DNA of 40,456 nucleotides from Sperchopsis tessellata (Eukaryota; Arthropoda; Insecta; Coleoptera; Hydrophilidae), in NCBI GenBank assembly GCA_033557685.1, contig JAWQRN010000080.1:1-40456 (forward strand). The letters are read 5' to 3'. Both the position numbers and the translations under genes were made by a program. Of the stretch, positions 21,771 through 33,439 are shown in pieces (the first letter of the stretch is position 1; each line of letters begins with the position of its first letter). The notes under the pieces were generated by a model. It did not search any database. It was given only the letters and a program-made list of their open reading frames with translations, and was not told the origin of the DNA.

Positions 21771-24425
21771 GGTTAATCAAAAAAATCGAAGATTGCCCAG
21801 AAATCAGTCCTCGGAAAATATCCGTATTAGACAAATAGACATAACACACTCAATATCCACTAATAAGGTCTTCAAAGATAACGTTTTTTGTTCATTCAGG
21901 ACGAAGTAGAAGTATAATAATGGTCGATATAAATTTTGCTGAAGTGGATTAAAGTTACATATTTGTCTTTGCCTTCGTTGATATATTATTTTATAAGGTG
22001 GCTGCACTCTTTAAAAAGTTAAATGTAGGAATTTTCATTAATAATTTCTACAACTTCAAAAGTATTTTTATTGGGAATAAGGACATGATTCCAACTATGT
22101 TGTCCTTCAAGTTCTCGGTAAGGTAGTGTGTTGACCATTATTATTATTTTAATTTTTTTTTGTATGTAAGACTTGGCCGCCGAAGTAGTTACAGAGTTAC
22201 CAAAGTGAAATGTGGCCCAACGAAGAAAATCGGTATAAGTAACAATTTAGTTATAGACCAAACTCACAGGAGAGTACTTACATTTAAAACAATTTATATT
22301 ATTAAATACTGGAAGTTGTATTATATCAGTTATGCACTTAAGCAATTAAAACTACATTACTTTTATTTAATCACGGCGATTATCATGTTTTTAATAATAC
22401 TTCTTTCGCATCTCTCAAAATAATTTATGATACCTTAAAGGCGTGTTAAAACTTTTTTACATAATTAATTTCATAAAAAGACTTCAGGGCTCATTAATTA
22501 TGTAGCAAGAATATTACACAATTGATTTAGCGGGGATCAAAGATAAACGTTACTTTTAATGGTGTTTTTATTACTCCGACATTGTTGTATATTAAGCTTA
22601 TCTCTTAATTATCCACTGAATAAAAGAGGTAAAAATAAAATGAATTAAATTTAAGATGAACTTAATTTATTAAAACATTATGAAAAACAAAGTAATACTT
22701 ATCCACATGGAAGGTAATGAAGAAGAACGAAATAACTATCCACACAGGATATCTATGAGATAATAAATAATGCAATATTTAATATTCCAGATTCACAAAA
22801 GTTAAGAGGAGACCAGGATTCAGGCCCTATTGTCACGATAGCGTAAATTATCTCGAAATTAAAAAATCATGTTCATTGAAACTAACGTATAGACTCAATA
22901 AAATTATTAAAAAATCGAATTTTAAACACGATTGCACCCTCCCATTTGTTTTAATTTAATGCATTATTTTATTGCTTTCTATTTACTTTTACGATTATTA
23001 CCTTTAAAATTATTATGTCATAAAGATTTTTGCCTCGATTTCAGCTTATGTTGGGATGTGTTTTTTAAATATAGTTTTATCCATGGCAATCAGGTCACAC
23101 AAATACCTCAGTTTCGAATTTCGTCGTGTAGCAACACATTGTCAGCAAATTTCTGACCTCACTAAAAGCAGAAATAATAAAGGAAATATTGTGTCGAAAC
23201 TATTGACCCACTAATTGTGAGCACACAGAACACAAGTCACTTCAAATGGTAAACCAAAATCATTTTATGAGTAGAAGCTTATTTTCTCTAAGTGATACTG
23301 TCCACATACAAAACTGTCAGTACTTGGTAGTACATTATCAAAATTTGAAGTCTAAAAATAATATTGGGTACGGATTCGAAAAAAAGATCCAATGCAACTC
23401 CTTAAAAAATGGACTGACAGAAGTAGATTTATAGAATGGTCAGAAAGGGTACTATAACTAACTTGACTGGACTATTTCTTGTGAGCTATACAAATAAGCT
23501 AAAAAGATATAATTTGCTACTAGTAGTACTTAACAGGGACAAAAACTGAACTTGATCACATTTGATATTATATTTCACCTTACTTAATATATTGCTGTAG
23601 TGCTAATTAGTGTGTGTTAAGTTAACAGGTAAATAAGGGAATAGTCTAACAGCAATAATTAGTTGTTTGCCGAGAGTTTGAAATATGGCTAGAAAACACT
23701 TGTTGCATGTAATCATGTACACTTATGAGGATAGTTTAAGCGAGAATTAGTTGAAAGAGGAGGAAATTTAATGATGTCGTATTCAATTGCATCATCTTTT
23801 TCAAAATTACAAAATTGAGTTGCTTGTTAACAGTTGAAACACAAATAGTGTCTTGTTCCTTGCATGATCAGGAGCTGCATTATAATTGACATTTGAGTAA
23901 CTCCTCCGAGCCCTTTCTTAATGATGGTAATTCAAGTTCAAAGTAAATAATGAATTTTATAACTCTTGAAGTACATACCCGTAATACAAAGGATTACAAC
24001 ATGTGTCCTGCTTTGTTCTCCAAAATACAATTGTTTGCGATTAATGCTTTATTTACAGAAGTTCATTTACAATTGTGTGTTATGTTTATTAAATAAAAAT
24101 ATATTTGTGTGTAGACAAAGGGATAGGGAAACAAAGGGATCTGTTCTCATTAATAAATGCTTTGGTATATGTTTATTTCTAATATATGTAAATAATTTAC
24201 TAAATATTTCTTTCGGGTGAAATCTATATCAATTAATTAATTCTGAAACTGAATTTCATAGTTTTATTTCGTGCAGTTTAATTACTTACAAGCCACTGGG
24301 CGGGATTAATCACTATCGCGTGGTGTGCAGCACATCCACCGTTGTTCACCACATCCAACGGTGTGCCACATATCTACCGGTATTCACGAGATACACACAG
24401 ATACAAAGTATTTTCTTACTAGGAG
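21771..24425. other. Anonymous AT-rich sequence
   Basis: No recognised genes, RNA genes or elements. Small ORFs (22160-22423, 22932-23156, 23246-23434, 23966-24220) show no domain, and their composition follows the base content. Confidence 0.5.
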
Positions 24426-24429
24426 AATT

Positions 24430-26210
24430 CGGAAAAGATAAACTTTCGAAATCAGGTGAACTAGGCCTAGGCTGCCGAGCTTTATTGGTAGACAAAGATG
24501 GTTTTCTGTAACCCAGTAATTCTACGCTGAAGGTGATTTAGCTGACCGTCGCTGATGAGCAGAACTTTCAAACTATACCAAATTCTGGGTGCATTGTAGG
24601 TGTTAATGGCGAGTATTCTTACCCTATATGAGATTGAGAACATTGACAATCGCCACCGTTGACATGCCTTCTCTAATTGTCGAGTCAAGTTGTCGAATAC
24701 TGGGGCCAGAATAGTTTTGCATTGATTATTAAACAAGAATCCAAGAAACTTAATGTCTATTTTCGACCACACACAGACAAGGGCAGAATCCGTCCTATCC
24801 TTCCTTCACTGTTCCAGTCCAGAAGCCTTGAAATTTTGCTGTTTAACTGTGCTCCAGTGAGACTGGCATACTTTTCAAATAGAGGAATATTTTTATGAAA
24901 ATCATCTTCTCTTTCGACAAAAATGTCTTCAGAATACGCTGAATTTGGGTGCACTTTCCTCTCTGTTCGAAAAGAAGTATCCCTAACAGAGAAGACCTAA
25001 CAATGTTAGGACTGGCTCAGCGCTCAGTGTAAAAAGGAAGCCAGATAATGGGCAACCCTGATAAAAACCTCGCATTATCTGAACTTCGAGGGAAAGAAAA
25101 GCACCTGCTCGGGTGACAGATGAAACGTTTCGGTATAAAAGTTTCATCATTTCTATAATGAGACGTGGTAAACCACTTCTGGAGCACCGAAAACAAATAT
25201 TCGTGGCCTTATCAAAAGCACCACCCTGATCTAAAGATACAATTGTTAAGGAACGATTTTGAATATTAGCTTAGGTAATAGGGTCACGATGTAGACTTTG
25301 GTTGTCGTAAATTGATCTTTCAAGAACACAGAAACTTTGATCAGAGTGAACCTAGGTAGCCATAATTGTCTTTACTCGATTAGCTAGGGCCTTCGCAAAA
25401 ATCTCATAATCGGTTGTGAGAAGAGATATTGGTCTCCAGTTGGTAAGAACAGGTGGATTTCCCTTTTTGTGAATGAAGTACACAACTGCCATCCTCATAG
25501 ACTTTGGGAGGCAGACCCTTTCAATAGAAGTTCTAATCATGCCGAAGTAGAGATGTTGTAGTTTGCCCAGAAATGCAACAAATAATCTGGAGTTAAACTA
25601 TCAAGACCAGGGGTACGATTTTTATTTAGTGAATTCAGGGCAGATGACAGTTCTTCAAGGGAGATATTTCCACTCAATAAAGATATTTCAAAAGGGATTA
25701 GATGAGATGTCACATTATAGAGAAAGTAGTCTGAGTGGGGTGGTGTAGTATCATAATGAAATATAGATGAAAGATACGCCTTAAGGGTGCCACATATTTT
25801 TTAAAGGTTGTCTGTTACTTGTCCGTCAATTCGAAATGATAATGTGTCTGAGTTGGAGCTAAAATTCAGTCATCGGTCTGTCAGTTGCATATAATTTTTG
25901 TATGCCTATTGATTGTAGTGTTCTTTCACTGATATTAGTCAAAATATCGTTGTCTTCCCTATTTAGGTCACCAATCTGCATCACACCTTCGTTTGGGTTT
26001 AAGGATATCCACTTAATGTTTTCCTTAGGGGAATTTAAAAGATTGTATTGTTGGGCTCGCTTGTCTTTGGAATTTATAATAGTAAATTCTCGGAGCTGAT
26101 GTTTGAGCATCTCGCTCGCTAAAATAGGATCTCCTCTCCGTCTCTCCATAAAATAATCAATTACCACGTTGATAGATTCACCGTATGATTCATCCCGTAG
26201 TAGTTCATTA
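24430..26210 (-). mobile_element. L1/Tx1-like non-LTR RT remnant
   Basis: Minus strand, in order: a pre-RT linker frame (25859-26210), then LEELSSALNSLNKNRTPGLD (about 25660-25600). Next are LPKSMRMAVVYFIHKKGNPP and NWRPISLLTTDYEIFAKALA (25500-25370). Block A is SLDQGGAFDKA (25237-25205) and block B RGFYQGCPLSGFLF (about 25075-25035). The post-palm part is LTGAQLNSKISRLL (about 24865), then IKFLGFLFNN, FDNLTRQLEKACQRWRLSMF and, after a frameshift, a LPIKLGSLGLV block near 24480. The NWRPISLLxxDYKIxAKxLAxR string and 'LDQxKAFDRV' are characteristic of the L1/Tx1 group. The catalytic YADD block is not visible and stops are present. Confidence 0.85.
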
Positions 26211-26289
26211 TTAATTATAAAAATGAGGTGATTTAGGAATGTGCTTAGAATGAATAATGCTAAGGGAGACTGCCATGTGATTGGAGAAG

Positions 26290-26390
26290 GATGGTGGGAT
26301 GGTGTGAGTGCATGTGTGTACACATGTGTGTTTGTGCATAAGTGTGTGTATGTGTGTACACATGCGTTTGTGCATGTGTGTGAGTCTCAC
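26290..26390. repeat. TG-rich low-complexity array
   Basis: Interrupted (TG)n with CA islands. The plus strand is T/G-rich, and the overlapping ORFs on both strands (Cys/Val-rich and His/Thr-rich) are artefacts. It separates the Tx1-like linker from the SINE region. Confidence 0.95.
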
Positions 26391-26544
26391 TTTCCCCAAC
26401 TTAACTATAATTATTTATTTATCACCCATACGACCATAGAAATGAGAATTAGTTTTTTTATTAATTTTGATTAGCCTTGGCACATGTCATTTAGCCTAGC
26501 GCTAATTTTTTAAATTGTATTTTTTCGATATAAGTCCCTGCGAT

Positions 26545-26640
26545 TTTACGCCGAGACTGGGAAACGAACTCGAGCCACCGCGGAGTCGCGTAGATTGAAC
26601 CCTTAACGCTTCAACCTATACGGCTATCGAGGCGCTGAGA
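26545..26640 (-). repeat. tRNA-derived SINE head (Pol III promoter-like)
   Basis: The minus strand reads GCGCCTCGATAGCCGTATAG and onward. A box A-like TAGCCGTATAGG lies at 26626-26615 and a box B-like GAGTTCGTTTCCC at 26571-26559, 43 bp apart, which fits an RNA polymerase III internal promoter. The ends GCGCC and GGCG can pair like a partial acceptor stem. The anticodon arm is not recognisable and the T-arm is imperfect, so this is a tRNA-related SINE rather than a tRNA gene. Its body would run toward lower coordinates, perhaps to the TAAATAAATAATTATA-like stretch near 26405-26420. Confidence 0.65.
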
Positions 26641-28240
26641 AATAGTTTATATTGAAATTTTTTATCCATAATTACATAAACTAAAATTATTATATACATT
26701 GAATTCATTACTTAAACTAAAAAATGTTAAATATTAAATTATTTGTCTTAATTAAGTAATTGCCTTGAGTCTTTCAAGTTACTATTTGACATATTAAAAA
26801 AACACCGCATGTACACAATTTTTCGAATGTTCTGAGAGAAAGTCTGCATTATTGTTTAAACTCTCACTGAAATATCGATGTATAGATAGGAATATAATTA
26901 TATATTATATGGAACCTGATTTTCATGCGTCGAATTTCCGACAAGCCAATTTTCATCCCGGTTAACTTTAGAGTTAGATAATGTCACCGATAAGAAAAAT
27001 ATATTTCATGTTACATAACTTGAAAATTTGAAGCTTCTACTATTTAGTATGATTTATTGTTGTGTTTTATATTAATTTCGAATGGTGGATTGTGATGGGT
27101 CTTAGAAAATTCATTTCTATTAATGGTATTTACTTTTTATGAAAACTTAGTTCTTTTCACGTTTTCTGAGATATTCACAAAAAACGTGATTTCGTGTCTT
27201 TGCAGGGCTGAATCTTGGAAACCAGCATTTTCGGGCCGTAATGGGGACATCCTGTATATTTTTTGAATGCATATCTCTTGTTTATTTCTCGAACAATTAT
27301 ACTAATGCATGATAAAATTTACAGAATTTGAATAATGGTCGCGGGGTTAAATTAAAAATTTTCCACTATTCATGACTTATATACTTATAGGTCTGAAAGA
27401 GCGATTTGACCGTTTGTGTGCCCTGCAAATATTTCACGGTTGTTACCACCCCAAAATTGTAACAACGTTACCAGTTGTGTGAACAAGTTCTTGGGATATA
27501 ATTATATGAATAGAATTACTAATTTACTACATATATGTATAATAAATTTTGTTCCTTTCTCGATATTATCTTTTTTTAATTACTGCTCTCATTACTTGTT
27601 GTCAATTTATGACGAGAACGCAAACAGTCCCTAAGACTCGATGTACTATCACTGTACTAGGTGTATTATACAAATTACAGAGTTTGTTTCAACGTTCACA
27701 GATTTCTGATATTTTAGATATACACACTTTTCACATTAACGCTTCTAGTTTATAGTCTAAAATGTAACTGATGATGTCAAATAAAAAATCTCATTTATTT
27801 AACACAGTTGAATATAAAAGTAAATAATAGGAAATAATATTCTAACGATCCACCTCACAAATTAATGAATACCTGGTTGTATGTTATATGTGTAAAGTCG
27901 ACTGTAAGGGCAATAAATATGATATAAGGTAACAGTTATTTGCTCTTGACAGTTTTAACCTTATGCTCTTGAATTTGGCAATAGTTTCATTATTTCGAAG
28001 AATATGGGGCATTAGGTAATGTTACATAATTGTGTATACAATTATTCTTGGTCAATATTAGATGAACATAGAGAATTCGCTTTAAATGATAAAATCTACA
28101 AACATTTACTTCTTGTGATTTCCTATGTACTCTCATGATCGATTCTTATAACCAAATCTTATATTTTATTACCATGGTTTGCATGACCGCGATTTTGACA
28201 ATTTTGATTTCCGGTTTTCATAATCATTTTTCATGAGCGG
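26641..28240. other. Anonymous AT-rich sequence
   Basis: No recognised gene. At 27222-27246 the string GGGGACATCCTGTATATTTT resembles the TATACAGGGTGTCC-type end of insect mariner/IS630 elements in inverted orientation, with no partner found. Confidence 0.45.
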
Positions 28241-28244
28241 TAAT

Positions 28245-28312
28245 CGGTATTCTCCAAATTGATAACATAAACCGGTTATCGAAAAAACCGGTGATCGTCG
28301 ATAGCCCTAGAA
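28245..28312 (-). repeat. Possible hAT-like terminal repeat with internal palindrome
   Basis: On the minus strand the block begins CTAGGGCTATCGACGATCAC and includes CCGGTT and AACCGG facing each other. TAGGGCTATCG-type ends are seen in several insect hAT elements. The other end and an 8-bp duplication were not found, so the call is tentative. Confidence 0.3.
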
Positions 28313-30095
28313 GTTATCTCTAAATGCAATAATTTTATACATTATGTAAATATACTGGCATAAAAGTCTTTCGTTTAGTATGCTTTATGGTATTATATTT
28401 ACAATTGTTCTCTAAAAGTAAATTAACCTGTAAGCTGATCAATACACAGTTTTAAAATGTTTAGAAATAAGTGACCTCGTTACATTGATATTGATAAATA
28501 ACATTATTTTTATTCTGTGGCCATTCATACATTCGAAGGACGCGAAAAATACCACTTGTGTCATTTATCGGTATTCTCTGCTTTTGTTTAGTTTTTATAT
28601 TATCTATATTTTTATAAGTCAAGGTAAGGCAAACTTTGTATGGATGAAAACCCTATTGATGATACGCACTTCAATATACAGTTTTGGGTATGGTTGTATA
28701 TTATTTTCGAAGGACCTATAGATATGTGAATTCATTTAGCGGTGCTGATTCTGTCTCGTGTAAACATGAGTGAATTTATCGTAAGTAAAATGAATAAATG
28801 TTATCTCTTACCTTATGCCCTATAGCTGCGGAAGTACTTGTGTATGTGAGCGGATACTTGGACTGAAATGATGAAGTTGCATGTTATATAGACAAAATCT
28901 TGGCATACACAAAGAATTTTGAGAGTTTAAAATATATGCACACGAATATAGTTAATTCCGCGTATTTAAAAATAATAGTAAAACTGTTCTGAATTGTTAA
29001 AGTGTTAATCAAAAATACATCAAGCAGTCGAAGAGATGTTGTATCAGTTTTAATCGAAGTTACCCTAAAAAATCACTTGTGGTATTGTCTTAAGGCAGGT
29101 ATACGAGCAGTTTGGGCGTTCATTTGTCTAAAAAATGTAGCAAAATTATAGGTAACACAATATTCAGAGTTACAGAGGCGGTTGCTGTAAAATGACGTAA
29201 ACACACAGTATCTGCTTAACTTCTTTTGAAGTTGGTGAAGGTCATCAAGAAGTACACTGACAATATCAGAAAAAAATTAATTTTTAAAGATTGTCTAATT
29301 TATGTTCTTATTCGACATACCGATTTTAAATGTTATTCAGGGAAAATTTTAGAAGCCGCATGCAGTGACGTATTTTATTGTTGAATAAGTTTGGAGTCAT
29401 CACAAGAAAAAAACAACATGGCGTTAAATATGGAAAACAAAAGAGTTTGTATTTTGTAGAAGATTGAAAGAAATATAATTGTATTATTATCTCGCTATAT
29501 GAGGAAGCTAGCAGGCGGAAAATAGTGTTAGTTATTGTTAAATTTCTATGAATTCAAAAAAGCGCTTTGTTATTTAATAATTTTCGTAAGTATTTATGGA
29601 AAACAGATGACAGAAAAGTCTCCATCTACAACCTTTTAACAAAAGGTGCAGATAATATCTTCTTTATAAAATCTAAACTCGGTTTCTGTTCTATGGGCTA
29701 TACATATTACTAAAAACCTTGAGATGTCTCTTAGTTATCAATCCAATTTTCAACTTTACAACTTTATATAAAATATGTAACTCAAAACCTCAGCTAGTTC
29801 GTCGGTTGTTACCTAGCATAGAAGGAAATTATATTCTAGTGTTAACTTGAGTGATAGTTTCACAATTATTTCTAGAAAACATCATTTTCTTTTGTTTAAT
29901 TCGACTTTAATAATAATGATCTTTAGCCTGACTATCACCATCATACAATCGAAACTGGTTGCCAATTATAAACATTGTCCATACATGATAGGTTAAATAT
30001 AGTAGACATCCACGGTTCAGACCTCTACCTGAAAAAGTTACTTGGTGTGCAATTAATAATAGAGCGAATTATATAAAGTAGACTAAATATATCTA
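28313..30095. other. Anonymous AT-rich sequence
   Basis: No gene, RNA gene or repeat that I can identify on either strand. Confidence 0.5.
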
Positions 30096-30099
30096 TTAG

Positions 30100-31020
30100 A
30101 AAGGTGTTTCCGGATGGAAATTGTCTAAAGGCTCTGAAAAGTGCCGACGTTTTGGCCAATGTTGCAAGAGATGTTACTCAACACACTGATTAGGAGTCGG
30201 CCAGATCATGCTTGTATAGGTAAGGAGTAGAGTGGGAGTGTGCTCACTAGAGCGACACAGTTGTATTCAGATGATTGATATTGAGGAGCAGTGCAATGAG
30301 CCAAGGGAGTTTATCATTCAAATCGAAGGAGAAAACCATTATCTCTATTAATGATTTTGAGTCAATTATAAACTCTCTAGCGAAGATTTTGATATCGTTG
30401 CGCATTGTGGTATGATCTATTTTATGACGTTTAGTCATGGCTGGCTGAGTAATATGATCAAGACGAGTATAGGTTTCGTACTCCTTTAGGTGAGTAGCAC
30501 TCGTTTGTTTGGTTTCTTCGATGTAAACGTTACCACTGTAATAAGTAACTTGATAAACACCTTCACATTGTAGCAGGATATCATCTTTTGCAAAAGGAAG
30601 AACGAATTATATATTTTTAAATGGAAAGAAGGCCATTTTGATGCCAAGTTTTCAAAAAACACTCATGGTATTTTCTGTGGAGTCCTGAACAAATGGTAGA
30701 AAAACATTTTTGGAGGGTTCGATGTCCAACGAATTCGTTACAAGTGCATCGGTGACTGTATTGTAAAGTAAAGTTATATCTCACAACTTGAGAGCTCGCT
30801 GTATGAGAATCATTCACACTTTCTGACACGGGTGATAATGTGACAATGTATTCAGGTATCTATTGGCATGGGTGGTCTTACAATAAATATAATGAAGAAG
30901 TGAATCATCAATATATTTAAAAAAAGTCATGTATGATATTGAAGAAGTCATCTTGTACATTTGTTTCCTGCGATCATATAACAAACCTGTCAGGTACATA
31001 ATGGAGCAACGTCCAAGGTA
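30100..31020 (-). mobile_element. Penelope-like retroelement (PLE2) with internal deletion
   Basis: Minus strand. RT motif C appears as FFKYIDD (about 30925-30905, the usual YVDD as IDD). It is followed almost at once by CKTTHANRYLNTLSHYHP (about 30890-30840), which in intact PLEs lies some tens of residues further on, so a segment has been deleted. The GIY-YIG nuclease follows: GVYQVTYYSGNVYIEETK (about 30565-30508, YIG changed to YIE), a decayed LKEYETYTRLDH block, then HKIDHTTM (about 30430-30405). The 3' flank near 30190-30110 reads CTCTTGCAACATTGGCC, then AAAACGTCGGCACTTTTCAG, the type of tail found after PLE endonucleases. Stops and a missing RT 5' half show it is dead. Confidence 0.85.
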
Positions 31021-31564
31021 CCAACGGCTGTTTGAATAATGTCTTATAAATAAAAGTATTTATTCTATAAAATAAGAGTATCTAATCTCGAAATTCTAAA
31101 GAATTAAGCTTAACAACGTCGTCATAGATATAATGTAATATATTAGTCCTGCTCCATAACTAGCAAGAAGTAAAATATTTTGGCAGATTTAAATCATTCT
31201 ACAACAGCAGCTGTATCCTGTAAATGTGACGATCAAATCAACTTTAAATAACCATAGGCCATGTAGATTAATGTACTCCTAATATGGCGAACGATGAAGG
31301 CTATTAAATCTGATTTGTGAAGAAGAGTCATACAGGTCTGTAAAACTGAAACATGCAAATAATTTTCACCACATTCACCCATCCAAATTGATCCATCACA
31401 ACCAACCACTCATCTATAAACCTACAACATTACACTCTGACATCGGGCCAACTACCAGACAAAGTAATCTTATAACATTTTCTTAAATTTTATACTTATA
31501 TTAATATAGCAAAAGATGTACATGTTTGAAAAGAATTACACGAAATTACTGGCATTCTCACTAT
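31021..31564. other. Anonymous AT-rich sequence
   Basis: Nothing recognised between PLE2 and the 34-bp tandem repeats. Confidence 0.5.
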
Positions 31565-31700
31565 GTTTATGACTAACAAATTTGAGAGCTATGTGCTAGT
31601 CTATTCTTAGCACTTTTCAGAGTTTCATGATGGTCTACACTTAGCACTTTTAAGAGCTACATGGCAGTCTACATCTATCCCATTTAAGAGCTTCATGTCT
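31565..31700 (+). repeat. 34-bp tandem repeat, four copies
   Basis: Copies lie at 31565-31598, 31599-31632, 31633-31666 and 31667-31700. The best unit starts GTCTACACTTAGCACTTTTA and ends AGAGCTACATGGCA. Copies 2 and 3 are most alike, and the first is the most divergent. The GCACTTTTCAGAG string in copy 2 is identical to one in the 3' flank of PLE2 on the opposite strand, which ties this array to PLE-type termini. It runs straight into a hammerhead-like core. Confidence 0.85.
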
Positions 31701-31735
31701 TGATAATGTCCTCTGCAACGGGACGAAATATTGGC
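31700..31735 (+). ncRNA. Decayed hammerhead-ribozyme-like core
   Basis: TTGATAA (31700-31706) stands where CUGAUGA is expected, differing by two transitions. GTCC (31708-31711) can pair with GGAC (31721-31724) as stem II, around a TCTGCAACG loop. GAAA (31725-31728) follows directly, as in the hammerhead core. Hammerhead motifs are known in the terminal repeats of Penelope-like elements, which fits the neighbouring repeats. Stems I and III and a cleavage site were not resolved, and the two core changes should abolish activity. Confidence 0.45.
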
Positions 31736-32375
31736 AAAAAGAAAAGCCAACCTACGCTTATCTTTCGGAAAACCTGAATTCATCTTGACAACATGAAATA
31801 TTGACAAAGAATATAGTTAATAACCACTAAATTTACGTCAAATTTATTCTCAATAGTATTCATGTGTCTACTACATTTTTATACAGATCTATATGAGAAA
31901 AATTCTGTCCTAATATTCGGAGGATGCAAGTATTGATAATATAAGAGATAGAATTAGTGTGACCAGGCACTCTTTAATATTTAAAATGGGTTAAAAAGCA
32001 TAGGTAAAATCGATACAAATCTTTTATTTAAACAGGATTTCAACTAAAGCGCACTACATCCTTGACAAGAAATCAATACTAACTGAATAATTTCTACAAT
32101 TTTTTATTTAATTACTAATTAATTTCAAAATGTTATCTACAACGAATTTCATATGCGCGACAGGCCTTTATATAATATTATAAATTGCAACAATATTTTG
32201 AAAACTTAATAAGATTTTTTTTATGTGTAATGTCTGTAAAATCTACAATTGTATGGCAGACTGTTTTGGAAATTAAAGCAATATATTTACAAGTGGATCT
32301 CACTTTTCTCTTCACAGGGTAACTAATGGTCTCTAACACCTTAACTTTTTAACTTAATGGAATGGTTTTGTATCG
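31736..32375. other. Anonymous AT-rich sequence
   Basis: No gene recognised. The first 60 bp may still belong to the PLE-like terminus. Confidence 0.5.
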
Positions 32376-32379
32376 ACCT

Positions 32380-33150
32380 CTCTAGGGAAGTTGTAGATAA
32401 AGAGTCTGAACATGTGTAGAGAATTTGCCTTGCGGCAGTGATTTTTCTAGGTTTGGAGTTCATACGTAAGTATTACCCTGAACTTAAAATTGATAAGTTA
32501 TCTGACAATGATTTGTATAATACATGGAGGTAACTCTATTTGGAACAATTTGAAGATATGGCCATCGTAGCAGACCTTATCGAAAGCTTTACTAAAGTCA
32601 AGGAAAATAGATTCTATTTGATTTAATGCTTCCACAATAAATTCGGCAGCTCGAAGTGTCTAGAAAGAGAAAGAGTAAGCTGCTTCTACGTCCTCCTTCT
32701 GGTACCTGTTCTCGCATGTTTTTTTTAGTAGCTTTTGGCCATTAATGCAGGTTACATAGGAAGAGCAACTGTTATAGATGGCAGTATATGCATAATCGCA
32801 ATTGACGCATAAGGCTGGGTGGCTTTTAACTTGGTGTGCGCTGTTATAAGATGTTTCCTAGTTCAGTTGACATAACTGGGGTGTTGTATGAGGTACTTCT
32901 AAGTTGGTTAATTTCATCAGGACGAGGGGCAAGGTAGAGTTCTAGGGCCGAATTTTTAGTTGACTGACCTGTATAACGGGAAGGTTTTGGGCGACTTAAT
33001 CGGACATAATTTCATCAGACCTGAACGTATTTTTGAGATGACGCATGATGACACTAAGGAGTTTAATATCCTTAAGAGCTTAGTTATGGAGTGGGTTGAA
33101 GGTGGATGGTATCGCCTACAATAATTACTTCTGGAAAGCAACCCTCATTA
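32380..33150 (-). mobile_element. Jockey-clade fragment (J4), possible endonuclease and RT palm
   Basis: The minus strand shows a weak endonuclease-like EVIIVGDTIHLQ (about 33130-33095). After a gap comes RAAEFIVEALNQIE, then block A FLDFSKAFDKVCYDGHIFKL (32612-32550) with its catalytic Asp. It continues IELPPCIIQIIVR and NFKFRV, matching the 'F..P..LI.II.SFL..R.FxVxVN' region that precedes block B. Block B itself is frameshifted away. The RT call is firm and the endonuclease part is tentative. Inactive. Confidence 0.8.
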
Positions 33151-33430
33151 TTTCATATAGAATTGGTTGATATTTCAGGTCCACCTGAAATGATCTTGGT
33201 TAATATACTTAAAAAGCATTCAAAGGACTTGGTGCGGTAGTGCACGAGCCATGTATATTGGTCGGCTGGAAAGTCGGCGGACTCGTAGATAACTTTTTTT
33301 ATAGGAAGTAGTCAGTGTAGCTGCAAACTGAACTAGAAGCCCCTATGAAGTTCATCAGCTCCCCAGAATCGCTTTTCCGTAGTCCTTTAAATTACTGACT
33401 GTATATGTTGCTCTATATCCCCCATTCATA
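33151..33430. other. Spacer between J4 and the R1 cluster
   Basis: No recognised feature. It probably includes the untranslated end of the R1 copy that starts at about 33440. Confidence 0.4.
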
Positions 33431-33439
33431 GTGTGATTA

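Noticed and set aside
26211..26474. Cys/Val-rich and His/Thr-rich ORFs
   Set aside because: Generated by the TG-rich array on the two strands.
26545..26640. Functional tRNA gene
   Set aside because: Anticodon and T stems do not fold properly; only box A and box B and part of the acceptor stem remain, so a SINE is more likely.
28485..28721. 78-codon ORF with weak resemblance to a GIY-YIG region
   Set aside because: Only a VIYR string is shared; no YIG, Arg or Glu motif follows.
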